Below are positions 55,112 to 64,000 of a stretch of DNA of 64,000 nucleotides, piece after piece. The position numbers and the translations under genes were made by a program. The notes under the pieces are model-generated. The model was not told the DNA's origin and did not search any database. It saw only the letters and a program-made list of their open reading frames with translations. Position 1 is the first letter of the stretch; every line of letters starts with the position of its first letter. The stretch spans positions 19,022-83,021 of the forward strand of contig CALVDM010000009.1 in the NCBI GenBank assembly GCA_944326335.1, in the 5' to 3' direction. The DNA is from an uncultured Bacteroidales bacterium. Lineage in GTDB: Bacteria; Bacteroidota; Bacteroidia; Bacteroidales; UBA932.

Positions 55112-56728
55112 TTATCTGTCAATGTCAGGAATTACATAGTCGAGAGTACCGCCGATTGCGATAAGGTCGGCTATCTTGGCATTTCTTGCGATGGTGTCCA
55201 CGCACGACACGAGCGGGAGCCCGGTGGAACGGAACTTCACCCTGTACGGATACTTGTCCCCGTGGCTCTCGATGAAGACGCCGAATTCTCCGCGGCTGCC
55301 TTCCACTGCCGAATACCATCTGCCTTCAGGCAGTTTTATCAGCGGCTTCACCTTCATCTGGTATTCCCCTTCCGGGATATTGTCGATGAGCTGCTCAATA
55401 ATTTTCAGGCTTTCCTCTATCTCTTTTATCCTCACCATGTAGCGTGCGAAGCAGTCTCCCTCCGTGAAGGTAATCTCCTTGAAGTCCACCTTGCCGTACA
55501 TTGCATAAGGGTGCCTCTTGCGGACATCGCATGCCCAGCCTGAGGCCCTGCCCGTACCGCCTGTCGCCCCGAACGATATCGCATCCTCCCTCGAGAGCAC
55601 GCCGGTGCCGATGAGCCTTTTCCTTGCAATCACGTTCCAGGTGAAAATCTCGTGGTATTCGTTGATTTTGGAGCGCATGTACACGATGAATTCTTTCACC
55701 TTCCTGACAAATTCAGGGTGGATGTCGGCCTGGACTCCTCCGATTGTGTTGTATGTCTGGATGAGGCGTCCGCCGGTTGTCTGCTCGAGGATGTCGAGCA
55801 CCTTCTCCCTGTCCCTGAATCCGAGGAAGAACACCTCGAGTGCGCCCATGTCCTGGCAAAGGCAGGCAATGAAGAGCAGGTGGGAGTCTATCCTCTGCAG
55901 CTCATCCATTATCGTCCTTATGTACTGTATCCTTTCAGAAACTTCCAGTCCGAGAGCCTTTTCTATGCACATGCAGAGAGCGTGGCGGTTCTGCATCGCC
56001 CCGAGGTAGTCTAGCCTGTCAGTGAAGCCGAGTGTCTGCGGATATGTGCTTGTCTCGCAGAGCTTCTCTATGCCCCTGTGTATATACCCGCAGTGCGGGT
56101 CTATCTTCTTTATGGTCTCTCCTTCGAGCGACACGCGGAAGCGGAGCACTCCGTGCGTGGCCGGGTGTTGAGGCCCGATGTTTATCACATATTCATCTTC
56201 CTCGAAGAGCGGATGTCTCTTCAGTATGTAGTCTCCGGACGGGGTCATCTCGTAGCTGATGGAATCTTCCTCCTGAGGTTCGTTCTCCATGTTCAGAGGA
56301 TTCGTCGCAGGGTCATAGTCCTTGCGCATCGGATATCCTTTCCAGTCGTCCCTGAGGAACAGTCTGCGGAGGTCCGGATGGCCTATGAACTTGATTCCGA
56401 AGAAGTCGTACGCTTCCCTCTCGTTGAGGTTGGCCCCTTTCCACAGGTCGTGGACGGAAGGCAGGCTCGCATTCTCCCTGTCCTTGTCCGCCGAAGCTAT
56501 GACCACGTTCTCTCCAGTGGCGGTGTTCTCGAGGTGGTACACGCATCCGAGCCCTTCCTCACCCCAGTCCATGCCTGTAAGGCTGCGCAGGAAGTCGAAC
56601 CCGGCCTCGTTCCTGAGGAATTCGGCTGTCTTCCTCAAGGATGAAGACGGAACCTTGTAAAGTCCGTCTCCCTCTTCTGACCACACGGCATCAAGGGCAG
56701 CCAATCTGTTTTTCAAATCTTTCTCCAT
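55112..56728 (-). CDS. nuoCD: NADH-quinone oxidoreductase-like subunit CD (fused)
   Basis: A 538-residue fusion of NuoC (about residues 1-165, with HDLWKGANLNEREAYDFFGI) and NuoD (from about residue 180, with NIGPQHPATHGVLRF, DPHCGYIHRGIEKL and the C-terminal DYVIPDIDR). NuoD holds the quinone site next to cluster N2 and is related to hydrogenase large subunits; the hydrogenase cysteines are absent. The ATG at 56728 (MEKDLKNR) is preferred over a TTG two codons upstream. Confidence 0.96.
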   Translation of the reverse strand: MEKDLKNRLAALDAVWSEEGDGLYKVPSSSLRKTAEFLRNEAGFDFLRSLTGMDWGEEGLGCVYHLENTATGENVVIASADKDRENASLPSVHDLWKGANLNEREAYDFFGIKFIGHPDLRRLFLRDDWKGYPMRKDYDPATNPLNMENEPQEEDSISYEMTPSGDYILKRHPLFEEDEYVINIGPQHPATHGVLRFRVSLEGETIKKIDPHCGYIHRGIEKLCETSTYPQTLGFTDRLDYLGAMQNRHALCMCIEKALGLEVSERIQYIRTIMDELQRIDSHLLFIACLCQDMGALEVFFLGFRDREKVLDILEQTTGGRLIQTYNTIGGVQADIHPEFVRKVKEFIVYMRSKINEYHEIFTWNVIARKRLIGTGVLSREDAISFGATGGTGRASGWACDVRKRHPYAMYGKVDFKEITFTEGDCFARYMVRIKEIEESLKIIEQLIDNIPEGEYQMKVKPLIKLPEGRWYSAVEGSRGEFGVFIESHGDKYPYRVKFRSTGLPLVSCVDTIARNAKIADLIAIGGTLDYVIPDIDR

Positions 56729-56740
56729 ATCCAACTGTCT

Positions 56741-57391
56741 TTATGCCAATCCTGATTCATCGTATTCCTTGAAGTCCTCACCCGTGTTGGTGTCGGCCCT
56801 CATGAGCTTCTCGTATTCCTTCTCGCTGATGCTCTTGTTGATTCCTCCGAGGAATCTCTGCGCCTTCACCTTGCGCTGGAGCTGCATCAGCCCGTAGAGC
56901 ATCGCCTCCGGACGCGGAGGGCACCCCGGGATATACACGTCCACAGGGATTATCTTGTCCACTCCGTCCACGACATGGTATGATTTCTTGAACGGACCGC
57001 CGCTTATCGCGCATCCTCCGGTGGCAACGACATATTTCGGGTCAGCCATCTGGTCGTAGAGACGCTTCAGTACCGGCGCCATCTTGTGCGTGATGGTCCC
57101 TGCCACCATTATGAAGTCGGCCTGCCTCGGTGAAGACCTTGCCACCTCGAACCCGAACCTCGCGAAATCGTACCTTGCGGCCCCGATGGCCATGAATTCG
57201 ATTCCGCAGCAGCTCGTGGCGAAGGTGAGCGGCCACAGACTGTTGCTGCGACCCCATTCAATCACGTCGTCAAGGCATCCCACTATGACATTCGTCCCGT
57301 TCTCGCGGAGCTCCCTGAGCATCCCTTCAATATATTCGTTGTCGTTGAAATCCTCGTATTTCATCGACTTTATATCGACTTTCCTTTTCAT
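56741..57391 (-). CDS. nuoB: NADH-quinone oxidoreductase-like subunit B
   Basis: A 216-residue subunit binding cluster N2. Ligands are in [13 protein letters not shown] (double Cys), TGGCAISGG and [11 protein letters not shown]. The start at 57391 ([15 protein letters not shown]) is chosen because an upstream alternative would overlap nuoA; a third option is the internal Met at MKYEDF. The C-terminus extends about 40 residues beyond the core. Confidence 0.95.
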   Translation of the reverse strand: MKRKVDIKSMKYEDFNDNEYIEGMLRELRENGTNVIVGCLDDVIEWGRSNSLWPLTFATSCCGIEFMAIGAARYDFARFGFEVARSSPRQADFIMVAGTITHKMAPVLKRLYDQMADPKYVVATGGCAISGGPFKKSYHVVDGVDKIIPVDVYIPGCPPRPEAMLYGLMQLQRKVKAQRFLGGINKSISEKEYEKLMRADTNTGEDFKEYDESGLA

Positions 57392-57404
57392 ATACCCAAA
57401 AAGT

Positions 57405-57755
57405 TTATTTCCATTCGAGAGCGCCTTTCCTCCACGCGTACGCAAGTCCGAGGACGAGAATCAGGAGGAAGAACAGTACGCTGACAAGACCATAGATCCC
57501 CAGGTCCTGGACCACGACGGCCCATGCGAACAGAAACACCGTCTCGACGTCGAACATGAGGAAAAGGATGGCGTAAAGATAATAACCGACCTTGAACTGC
57601 ATCCATGACTTGCCTCTTGTAGGAATGCCGCATTCATAAGGTTCGCCTTTCTGGGCGTTGTAGGACCGCGGTGCGATTGCCTTTGCGATTCCTATTGCGG
57701 CAGCTACCATTATTATGGCTATCAGTATGACGACTACCAGTAATATGAAGTTCAT
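57405..57755 (-). CDS. nuoA: NADH-quinone oxidoreductase-like subunit A
   Basis: A 116-residue membrane subunit with three helices and the conserved loop [13 protein letters not shown] followed by [26 protein letters not shown]. The ATG at 57755 ([13 protein letters not shown]) is chosen over a TTG at 57779. First gene of the operon; a -7-like TAAATTCG on the minus strand (complement of 57796-57803) is one base off consensus and has no -33 at proper spacing, so the promoter is not firmly placed. Confidence 0.94.
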   Translation of the reverse strand: MNFILLVVVILIAIIMVAAAIGIAKAIAPRSYNAQKGEPYECGIPTRGKSWMQFKVGYYLYAILFLMFDVETVFLFAWAVVVQDLGIYGLVSVLFFLLILVLGLAYAWRKGALEWK

Positions 57756-57956
57756 AACAATGATGTTTGTTGTTTTCAACTACGGAATCAGGCCGCGAAT
57801 TTACACAAAAAATGTCAATACCTTGAATTTTTCGGAAAATTCTTCTTTTTAAAACGGATAAACCCGCATCGCATTGAAAAACACTGAATAAGAGACCATG
57901 CAGCCGTTTTTCCCGACATTAAACGTCTTATGCTTCATAACACGGATAGCCGCCTC

Positions 57957-57964
57957 TACATTTG
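57957..57964 (+). promoter_or_regulatory. -7 box (TACATTTG) of the metallopeptidase-fimbrial operon
   Basis: TACATTTG matches TAnnTTTG and lies 56 bases before the ATG at 58021, in the 265-base gap between nuoA and the metallopeptidase gene. No clear -33 partner is seen. Apart from this and the nuoA upstream region, the gap holds nothing recognisable. Confidence 0.6.
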
Positions 57965-58020
57965 CACCGTAAACAGAGCCGGAGGGCGCGTCCGCCCATT
58001 CCGGCCAAATAAAGGATATC

Positions 58021-59598
58021 ATGAAAAAATTATCGGGTTTTTTGGTATTGTGTGCAATGCTGTCGGCTTGCACCAAGGTGGGGATGAATGTCGGTGCAGG
58101 AGAAGCCGGAGCGGCCGCGCAGGCTGAACCCGTGCCGCATGGCATGATTGTGCTCGGGGATAAGCTGGAAAATCCTTACACGACTGAAAATGTCAGGGCT
58201 GCCTTCTCGGCCGTCTATCCCACAAAGTCGAGGAACGAGGTAAGTACGACGCACCTCTATGTCAGATTCCTCCCTGAAAACGAGCAGGAGTTCGACCTCC
58301 TGGAATCATCGGGGCTCGACCTCGTGGACTATCCTGTCGACTATGAGATTCTTGTGGACGGGGATTACTATCATGACCCTTCCATCCCTGAGGGAGAGAT
58401 AACATGGCAGTATGCGGTGGTCCCGCACGACTATGAATTTCCGGATGTGCGCTATGAAATCCTTGACGAATGCAATATCACGGAGTACGACCAGCCCTCA
58501 CGGGCCTCTGACGGAATAGACTGGGAGGCAGTGGAGCGTGAGGCTTTCCGCCTTTCCGGCAATGAGGGACTGCTCCAGCCGGAGACGAAGGGAAGCCGGG
58601 CGAATCCTTCTGGCAGAATCACTATTGTGGATGACAGCGCAAACGGAGGAAAGCCGTTCGGCGTGGCCGGGGTCAGGATAAGGTGCAACTCGTTCGTGAA
58701 GTTCTCCAATACCTACACGGACCGGGACGGCTACTATACGATTCCCAAGAAATTCTCGGCGAAACTCAAATACAAGCTCGTGTTCAAGAACGAGAAAGGG
58801 TTCGCGATAGGTTTCAACCTCATATTGCAGCCGGCTTCGGCATCGTCGCTCGGGAAAGGCCCTTCCACCGGACTCAATGCGACCATCACGAAAGACTCCG
58901 ACAGGACACTTTTCCTGCGCTCTGTCGTGAACAATGCCGCATACGACTATATTTCAAGGTGTTCGGAAGATGACATGGACCTCACTCCGCCTCCGGGGGA
59001 CCTGAGGATATGGCTCATGTCAAAACTGGATGCGAGCAGTGCGGTCATGCTTCATCACAAGGTGGGGGTCTCGCACTCTCTCGTAAAGGATTTCCTCGGG
59101 GTGTTCGCCTCTCTCATATCCTTCTTCGCTCCGGATGTGACGATAGGGACCGCGGAGATGGACAGCTACAGCGACGCATACAGGGCAGTGTGCCACGAGC
59201 TTGCACATTGCAGCCATTTCGCCCAGGTGGGCAAGGACTACTGGAACAGATATGTCGAATACATACTGAGGTCATACGTGAACACCGGAGGAATGACATA
59301 CGGAGACGGTACGGACCAGTATGCAGGCTACTGCGAAGTCGGGGAGATGTGGGCCTACTATGTCGAAAGCACCATGTATCAGGAACGATACGGCGGGCCT
59401 CTGCCGCAGTTCGGCACCGGCTACTGGTTCAGTCCGCAGATTTTCAGGTATCTCGACCAGCGGGGACTTTCAAGGTCTGATTTCCTTGAAGCGATGCAGC
59501 AGGATGTCACGAATGTGACTGTGCTGAAAGACAGGCTGCTGTCAATGTTCCCGGACAAGTCGGAGATGATAAGTCAGGTGTTCCTAAGATACCGTTGA
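58021..59598 (+). CDS. Zinc-metallopeptidase-like lipoprotein with CarboxypepD_reg domain
   Basis: A 525-residue lipoprotein (lipobox LSAC, Cys17). After an N-terminal region comes a carboxypeptidase-regulatory-like beta-sandwich (about residues 198-270: GRITIVDDSANGG, GVRIRCN, YTDRDGYYTIPKKF), then a domain with the zinc motif HELAH inside VCHELAHCSHF (about residue 398) and a downstream GEMWAYYVES that may give the third Glu ligand. It is therefore a likely gluzincin-type peptidase. Its stop is one base before the DUF3575 gene, so it heads the fimbrial operon. A role in processing surface proteins, such as pilin precursors, is possible but unproven. Confidence 0.8.
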   Translation: MKKLSGFLVLCAMLSACTKVGMNVGAGEAGAAAQAEPVPHGMIVLGDKLENPYTTENVRAAFSAVYPTKSRNEVSTTHLYVRFLPENEQEFDLLESSGLDLVDYPVDYEILVDGDYYHDPSIPEGEITWQYAVVPHDYEFPDVRYEILDECNITEYDQPSRASDGIDWEAVEREAFRLSGNEGLLQPETKGSRANPSGRITIVDDSANGGKPFGVAGVRIRCNSFVKFSNTYTDRDGYYTIPKKFSAKLKYKLVFKNEKGFAIGFNLILQPASASSLGKGPSTGLNATITKDSDRTLFLRSVVNNAAYDYISRCSEDDMDLTPPPGDLRIWLMSKLDASSAVMLHHKVGVSHSLVKDFLGVFASLISFFAPDVTIGTAEMDSYSDAYRAVCHELAHCSHFAQVGKDYWNRYVEYILRSYVNTGGMTYGDGTDQYAGYCEVGEMWAYYVESTMYQERYGGPLPQFGTGYWFSPQIFRYLDQRGLSRSDFLEAMQQDVTNVTVLKDRLLSMFPDKSEMISQVFLRYR

Positions 59599-59599
59599 C

Positions 59600-60160
59600 A
59601 TGAGGAAGATACTGGCGGTGGTGGCCGCGCTTCTGTTTTCGCTTCCGCAGGAGGCTGAAGCCCGACGATTCTCGGTCTCCACCAATATCATCGGCTACCT
59701 GAATCTCGGAACCATGAACATGGAGGCGTCTTACGGTTTTTCCAGGCATTGGAGCCTGAATGCCGGAGTGAAGTTCAACCCGTTCACGTTCAACAATCCG
59801 GTGAAAGACTCACGGATGCAGAACAGGCAGCAGTCGTACGAACTCGGAGTGAGGCTCTGGCCATGGCACGTCTTCTCCGGATGGTGGATAGCGGCAAAGG
59901 CCAAGTATCAGGAATACAACCGGGGAGGGATTTTTTCCCCGGACACGGAGGAAGGGGACGGATACGGGATAGGCTTTTCCGCAGGCTATTCCTACATGCT
60001 CCATCCGAACCTGAACCTCGAATTCGGTGTCGGCCTGTGGACCGGGGTCAAGAAATACACTGCCTATGACTGCCCCTCGTGCGGAGTCACGACAGGCAGC
60101 GGCACAAAAGGTTTCATAATGCCTAATGAACTTTTATTGTCTCTCGTATATGTCTTCTGA
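59600..60160 (+). CDS. DUF3575 family outer-membrane protein
   Basis: A 186-residue protein with a signal peptide (ending near AEARR) and a beta-barrel-like body with alternating aromatic strands and a C-terminal Phe (SLVYVF). It matches DUF3575, regularly found next to Mfa/Fim-type fimbrial genes in Bacteroidales. It overlaps the next gene by about 11 bases. Function unknown; probably a small outer-membrane barrel. Confidence 0.85.
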   Translation: MRKILAVVAALLFSLPQEAEARRFSVSTNIIGYLNLGTMNMEASYGFSRHWSLNAGVKFNPFTFNNPVKDSRMQNRQQSYELGVRLWPWHVFSGWWIAAKAKYQEYNRGGIFSPDTEEGDGYGIGFSAGYSYMLHPNLNLEFGVGLWTGVKKYTAYDCPSCGVTTGSGTKGFIMPNELLLSLVYVF

Positions 60161-62024
60161 CAGGAAAACAGCAGTGGCCGCCATCTTTCTGGCCGTTTCG
60201 TGCCTCCACTCATGCATCCCGGCCGTGTACTCCGGGATGTCCGCAGCGGGGCCGGCTCCGGCACTGTCCGTTGCCGGTGACACTCCGGATGAGACCGTCC
60301 GGAGCCGCAGCGGTGACCGGCCGGTGGTGGACTCGCTCAGAGTGTCTTCCGGACCGGTGATAATGAACGCGGTGCGCGACAGCGGAACAGGGGAGATGAC
60401 GGCTGTGGATGTCATAGAGGCTTCGAGGATTGTCGCCCGCTTCAGGAATGTGGCGGAACGCATGGGCCGGGTCTCGTTCGCGTTCGACATCACTGTGCCT
60501 GAAGAGCTTATCTCCTCGCGGTACCAGCTGAGATTCTTTCCTGTGGTGGAAGCCGGAGACAGCATCATGCATCTTGAACCGGTGCTTATAACCGGAAGCG
60601 GCTACCGTAAAAGGCAGCTGAGAGGATACGAGCGATACCGCAACTTCATTTCCTCCATTGTCACCGACAGCACGGATTTCATAAGGATAAGGCAGCTTGA
60701 GACATTTCTCGAACGCCATTTCCCCGAGATTCATGCCATGAAGGGCGATTCCACCCTTATCCCGGAGCCCCTTGCAGGGAATATTTTCGGCGTGAGCCAG
60801 TACGCTGCCCTGAAGCATTACACCGACAATGCCCGCAAGAGAAGGAATGCGTGGAAGGTGGAGCACAGGGATGAGGTCTTCAGGAAGCTTGTGAAGTCAC
60901 CGATGGAGAGGAACGCAGTGCTCGACACCGTCATGTCTTCCGGAGAAGGAGGCCTGGTGTACAGGTATTCGCATGAGATGGCGTCTGCTCCGGGGTTGAG
61001 AAAACTGTACGTCAGTCTTGAAGGCGCGGTATATCTTGACGGGGATTTCATGGCGGCTGTGCCGGATGCAGGGAAGCTGACATTCTATGTCAGTTCCATG
61101 TCCACCCTTGCGGACTATGCCCCGAGGTATGTGTTCAGGGTGCTTGACAGGGTGGTTACAGACAGCACTGAGGCATTTCTGGATTTCTGCCAGGGAAGTG
61201 CGGCCATAGACACTCTTTCTGAGCGGAACTCTTCGGAACTGTCGAGAATCAGGAGCTGTTTCAGGGATGTGCTGTCCAGGCGGGACCTTGTGCTCGACTC
61301 GGTGGTGGTTACCGCATCCTGCTCTCCTGAAGGCAGCTGGGAGTACAACAGCAGGCTTGCCAGAGACCGGTCGGAGGCTGTCAGGGAATGTGTCGCCGAC
61401 ATGGGGAATGCATCTGTGGCCTCCATGGTTGTCACAAGGTCTGTCCCGGAGAACTGGGACAGGCTTGCGAGGCTGGCGGCTAATGACACGTCGCTCGGAA
61501 GCGCATGCAGGAATACGGTATTGGCGGCAGCCGGAATGCGGGACAAGGATGAGGCTGAGAGGATATTGTCCGGACTGCCGGAATACCGTCATCTCCTTGA
61601 GAAACTCTACCCTGAGTTGAGAACCGTGAATTTCAGGTTCCACATGCACAGGGCTGGGGTGAAGAAGGACACCGTGCACACCAGGCAGCTCGATACGGTG
61701 TACATGAAGGGGCTGCAGGCGATGAAGGAACTTGACTACAGGAAAGCGGCAGGCCTGCTTCTGCCGTACAGGGACTACAATGCGGCTCTGGCCCTTGCAT
61801 CTTCCGGCTATGACGGGCATGCCCTCGACATCCTGTCCGGGTTGGGAAAGCATGACGCCAGAGCTGAATATCTGGAAGCGTTGCTCCTGTCCAGGGCAGG
61901 GGAGAGGCAGAAGGCTGTGGAGTGTTTCATGAAGTGTCTCGGTATGGACCCTTCCATGCGGCACCGTGCCAATCTCGACCCGGAGATGTCCGAAGTCGTG
62001 AAGGCATGCGGAAATATGTTCTGA
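60150..62024 (+). CDS. DUF3868/OmpA-like fimbrial-cluster lipoprotein
   Basis: A 624-residue lipoprotein with lipobox around LHSC after MSSDRKTAVAAIFLAV. The N-terminal part (VIMNAVRDSG to VLITGSGYRKRQLRGYERY) fits DUF3868; the middle contains an OmpA-like segment (VVTASCSPEGSWEYNSRLARDRSEAV), and the C-terminal part is TPR-like helical. Such proteins occur in Bacteroidales fimbrial loci beside DUF3575 genes. The start at 60150 overlaps the DUF3575 stop; an in-frame ATG at 60126 is the alternative. Confidence 0.82.
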   Translation: MSSDRKTAVAAIFLAVSCLHSCIPAVYSGMSAAGPAPALSVAGDTPDETVRSRSGDRPVVDSLRVSSGPVIMNAVRDSGTGEMTAVDVIEASRIVARFRNVAERMGRVSFAFDITVPEELISSRYQLRFFPVVEAGDSIMHLEPVLITGSGYRKRQLRGYERYRNFISSIVTDSTDFIRIRQLETFLERHFPEIHAMKGDSTLIPEPLAGNIFGVSQYAALKHYTDNARKRRNAWKVEHRDEVFRKLVKSPMERNAVLDTVMSSGEGGLVYRYSHEMASAPGLRKLYVSLEGAVYLDGDFMAAVPDAGKLTFYVSSMSTLADYAPRYVFRVLDRVVTDSTEAFLDFCQGSAAIDTLSERNSSELSRIRSCFRDVLSRRDLVLDSVVVTASCSPEGSWEYNSRLARDRSEAVRECVADMGNASVASMVVTRSVPENWDRLARLAANDTSLGSACRNTVLAAAGMRDKDEAERILSGLPEYRHLLEKLYPELRTVNFRFHMHRAGVKKDTVHTRQLDTVYMKGLQAMKELDYRKAAGLLLPYRDYNAALALASSGYDGHALDILSGLGKHDARAEYLEALLLSRAGERQKAVECFMKCLGMDPSMRHRANLDPEMSEVVKACGNMF

Positions 62025-62052
62025 TTATTTTTTAACAACCAAACAGATTGAT

Positions 62053-63048
62053 ATGAATTCTATTGAAACAGTAAAGACAAAGGCGGTGCTGTCCGTATCC
62101 GTGGTTCTGGCCGCCGCTTCGTGTGAAATGTTGCCTGCAGGGCATGAAACAGGGATGGGGCAGGACAGGATTCCGGTGGAGGTGACTGTGCCGCAGACCA
62201 TGTCCAAGGTTCTCGGGATAGCGGATGAGGACAAGGTGAACAGCCTCCAGGTGTATGTGTTCAGGGAAAACGGCATGCTCGATGCCTCGTCTTCCGGTGA
62301 CGGCAATTCGCTTGTGGTGGAGTGCAATTCCGGAGACATGGAGTTCGTGGCTTTGGCGAACGCTCCAGTCTTGACAGGCATTACTACAAGGTCTCAGCTG
62401 CTCGAGGCCAGGACCCTGCTCCAGGACAATTCCGTGTCCGGATTCGTGATGTACGGCTCTGCAATGAAGTCGGTTTCTCCGGGGAATGACAATGTCGATA
62501 TAACGGTGGCACGCTTTGCAGCGAGAATATCGGTGAAAAAGGTGACCAATGCACTTGGCTCCGGCGCGTATCAGGATGTGGACATTGTCCTTAAAAGGAT
62601 ATATCTCGCCAATGCGGCCGGAGACATCAGATATTCCGGGACAGGTGAGCCGCTGGTGTGGCTCAACAAGTCCGGAGTCTGCACGGACATCCCTGCCATG
62701 CTGAGCAGCGGCGACCTCGGGTCCGTGTCCATAACGAACGGTGAAAGCTACGGGACAAGGCATTATTTCTACTGCTACCCTAACGGCACACAGGAAGACA
62801 CGGCTTCCCCGGAATGGTCTCCGAGGTACACGAGACTTGTCCTCGAGACTGAAATTCTTGGCAAGACATTCTACTATCCGGTCAGCATACCGGACATAAA
62901 GGCCAACCACACCTATGACCTGGAGGATGTCAGAATCACGAGGCTCGGCTCCACTTCTCCTGACATCCCTGTGGAAACCGGCAGTGTCTCCGTCACCGTG
63001 CATGTCAAACCTTGGGATGAAGGCTCATCCTCCGAAGTCATCATCTGA
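62053..63048 (+). CDS. Mfa1-like fimbrillin (major fimbrial subunit)
   Basis: A 331-residue lipoprotein-type precursor (lipobox AASC, about Cys24) of the Bacteroidales type V pilin superfamily: the N-terminal domain begins IPVEVTVPQTMSKV with KVNSLQVYVFRENG, followed by VARFAARISVKKVT and the C-terminal VTVHVKPWDEGSSSEVII, resembling the P. gingivalis Mfa1/FimA fold in which a donor strand is exposed after protease cleavage. It lies upstream of the anchor gene (stop and start overlap as TGATG). Confidence 0.82.
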   Translation: MNSIETVKTKAVLSVSVVLAAASCEMLPAGHETGMGQDRIPVEVTVPQTMSKVLGIADEDKVNSLQVYVFRENGMLDASSSGDGNSLVVECNSGDMEFVALANAPVLTGITTRSQLLEARTLLQDNSVSGFVMYGSAMKSVSPGNDNVDITVARFAARISVKKVTNALGSGAYQDVDIVLKRIYLANAAGDIRYSGTGEPLVWLNKSGVCTDIPAMLSSGDLGSVSITNGESYGTRHYFYCYPNGTQEDTASPEWSPRYTRLVLETEILGKTFYYPVSIPDIKANHTYDLEDVRITRLGSTSPDIPVETGSVSVTVHVKPWDEGSSSEVII

Positions 63049-63875
63049 TGGATGGGCTCATTTCCATCTGCAGGTCCGGATTGCTGCCCCGGCTGGCGGC
63101 TGTCGTTGCTGCGGCCGCCATGATTCCGGGATGTTCGATAAAAGAGGACAGAAGCGCGTGTCCATGCTCCTTCATCCTGGATTTCAGCGATGTCGAACCT
63201 GCCCTTGTGGAACGCTCCGCCGTTTTTGTCAGCAGCGATGAGGGGCTGGTCTTCCGGGATATGGAAATAGCACCCGACATGTCTGTGGACGAATCCGGCA
63301 GATGGATATACACGGCCTCCGTGCCCAGAACCGGTGTCCGCCTTGGGGTGGTGTCCGGTGACAACAGCCTCTATCTGCCGGGGCAAGGTCTGCTCATTCC
63401 TCTGGGCTCGGACTGCCCTCCGGTCTTCATCCACTATTCTGAAGCGGACGCATCCGCGGATGAGAGGGAGCAGCATGTCATGCTGCACAAGGATTTCTGT
63501 GAGATTACCGTGAATATGGAATCTCCGCAGGGGTCCGGTCCGTTCCGGCTTGTCGTGAGGGGCAATGTCTGCGGACTGACGGAAGACAGGAAGCCTTTCA
63601 CAGGGGATTTCTCATACGGGATGTCCCTTGACGCTGACGGATGCGGCACCGTGCGGGTGCCGAGACAGACCGACAGCAGCCTCCTGCTCCAGATATGGGA
63701 CGGAGACCTGGTGCTGAGGGAGTTTGCCCTCGGGGAGTACATCGTGGAATCAGGTTATGACTGGTCGAAGGAAGACCTTGAGGATGTCGATGTGGAAATA
63801 GACTATGCCAGTTCATCCATAACGGTGGATGTGGCAGACTGGTCGGGTTCTTTCGGGTTTGAAGTGGTGATATGA
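63048..63875 (+). CDS. FimB/Mfa2-like fimbrial anchor subunit
   Basis: A 275-residue lipoprotein with lipobox around IPGC (Cys29) and the family segment EDRSACPCSFILDFSDV, in which the paired cysteines are typical of FimB/Mfa2 (DUF1812). The C-terminus carries an exposed YASSSITVDVADWSGS strand. Mfa2 anchors the fimbria in the outer membrane and limits its length in P. gingivalis; the same role is inferred here. It is the last gene of the operon. Confidence 0.84.
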   Translation: MDGLISICRSGLLPRLAAVVAAAAMIPGCSIKEDRSACPCSFILDFSDVEPALVERSAVFVSSDEGLVFRDMEIAPDMSVDESGRWIYTASVPRTGVRLGVVSGDNSLYLPGQGLLIPLGSDCPPVFIHYSEADASADEREQHVMLHKDFCEITVNMESPQGSGPFRLVVRGNVCGLTEDRKPFTGDFSYGMSLDADGCGTVRVPRQTDSSLLLQIWDGDLVLREFALGEYIVESGYDWSKEDLEDVDVEIDYASSSITVDVADWSGSFGFEVVI

Positions 63876-63908
63876 GAAGATAAAATCAGGTGAAGTCCGT
63901 AATCTCTT

Positions 63909-63938
63909 TTTGTATTTAAATTTTTTGTATTATCTTTG
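63909..63938 (+). promoter_or_regulatory. Promoter of the tRNA-Leu gene (TTTG-N18-TATCTTTG)
   Basis: TTTG at 63909-63912, 18 bases, then TATCTTTG at 63931-63938, a strong match to the primary sigma consensus. It sits 16 bases upstream of the mature tRNA 5' end. Confidence 0.85.
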
Positions 63939-63953
63939 CACCACTTTACTGAG

Positions 63954-64000
63954 GCGCAGGTGGCGAAATTGGTAGACGCGCTACTCTCAGGAGGTAGTGC
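63954..64000 (+). tRNA. tRNA-Leu (CAG anticodon), 5' part
   Basis: GCGCAGG acceptor strand, then TG, the D-arm GCGAAATTGGTAGACGC and an anticodon arm whose loop reads CTCAGGA, giving anticodon CAG. It is cut by the end of the window, so the variable arm, T-arm and 3' end are not seen. A strong promoter precedes it. Confidence 0.92.

Noticed and set aside
1-64000. CRISPR arrays, insertion sequences, prophage genes
   Set aside because: No regularly spaced repeats, transposase motifs or phage structural genes were seen on either strand.

Overview
The window is a continuous stretch of a Bacteroidota chromosome, most likely order Bacteroidales. The evidence is the recurrent -7 box TAnnTTTG upstream of genes, the scarcity of Shine-Dalgarno sequences, Bacteroidota-restricted families (DUF4954, DUF4199, DUF4295, DUF4296, NVEALA peptides, Mfa/Fim-type fimbrial proteins), a fused NuoCD in a complex I operon without NuoEFG, and the gene orders thrS-infC-rpmI-rplT and rpmB-rpmG-DUF4295-ftsY. 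Genus cannot be fixed from the sequence alone. Genes are packed tightly, often with ATGA overlaps, and no gene-free stretch reaches 300 bases; the three longest gaps (240 to 265 bases) are described under the promoters and terminators they hold.

Bases 1 to 28,636 are housekeeping. They hold the end of a dipeptidyl peptidase III gene, xerD, tdk, rsmI, an HhH protein, then recA-trpS-aldehyde dehydrogenase divergent from rlmN-patatin-recX-DUF4954, a GT2 glycosyltransferase with DUF4199, thrS, infC-rpmI-rplT-lepB, rpmB-rpmG-DUF4295, and ftsY-pheT-DUF4296-amidohydrolase-radical SAM-dtd-deoC.

Bases 28,637 to about 39,070 are visibly AT-richer and form an accessory island, the most interesting part of the window. 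It encodes a second type I signal peptidase, a transglutaminase-like lipoprotein, an O-antigen-ligase/Wzy_C-like membrane protein with a TPR tail, a CSSC thioredoxin-like lipoprotein, a 74-residue NVEALA peptide and four paralogous six-bladed beta-propeller lipoproteins that share a GRGPGE motif. A roughly 90-base segment (the end of the ligase gene plus a promoter) is present twice, so the island looks like two tandem modules, one of which has lost its peptide gene. My reading is a candidate peptide maturation and surface-display system: a membrane-anchored precursor, possibly cut after its NVEALA motif by the dedicated peptidase, with an oxidoreductase, transferase and ligase nearby to modify it and propellers to bind it. 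That function is inferred. Directly downstream (39,100 to 47,824) lies a TolC / membrane fusion protein / two-permease RND exporter, which could be the export arm or an unrelated pump.

Bases 47,890 to 57,755 (minus strand) are an 11-subunit-type complex I operon, nuoA-B-CD-H-I-J-K-L-M-N. Bases 58,021 to 63,875 are an operon for a zinc-metallopeptidase lipoprotein followed by DUF3575, DUF3868/OmpA-like, an Mfa1-like fimbrillin and an FimB/Mfa2-like anchor. The window ends inside a tRNA-Leu(CAG) gene with its own strong promoter.
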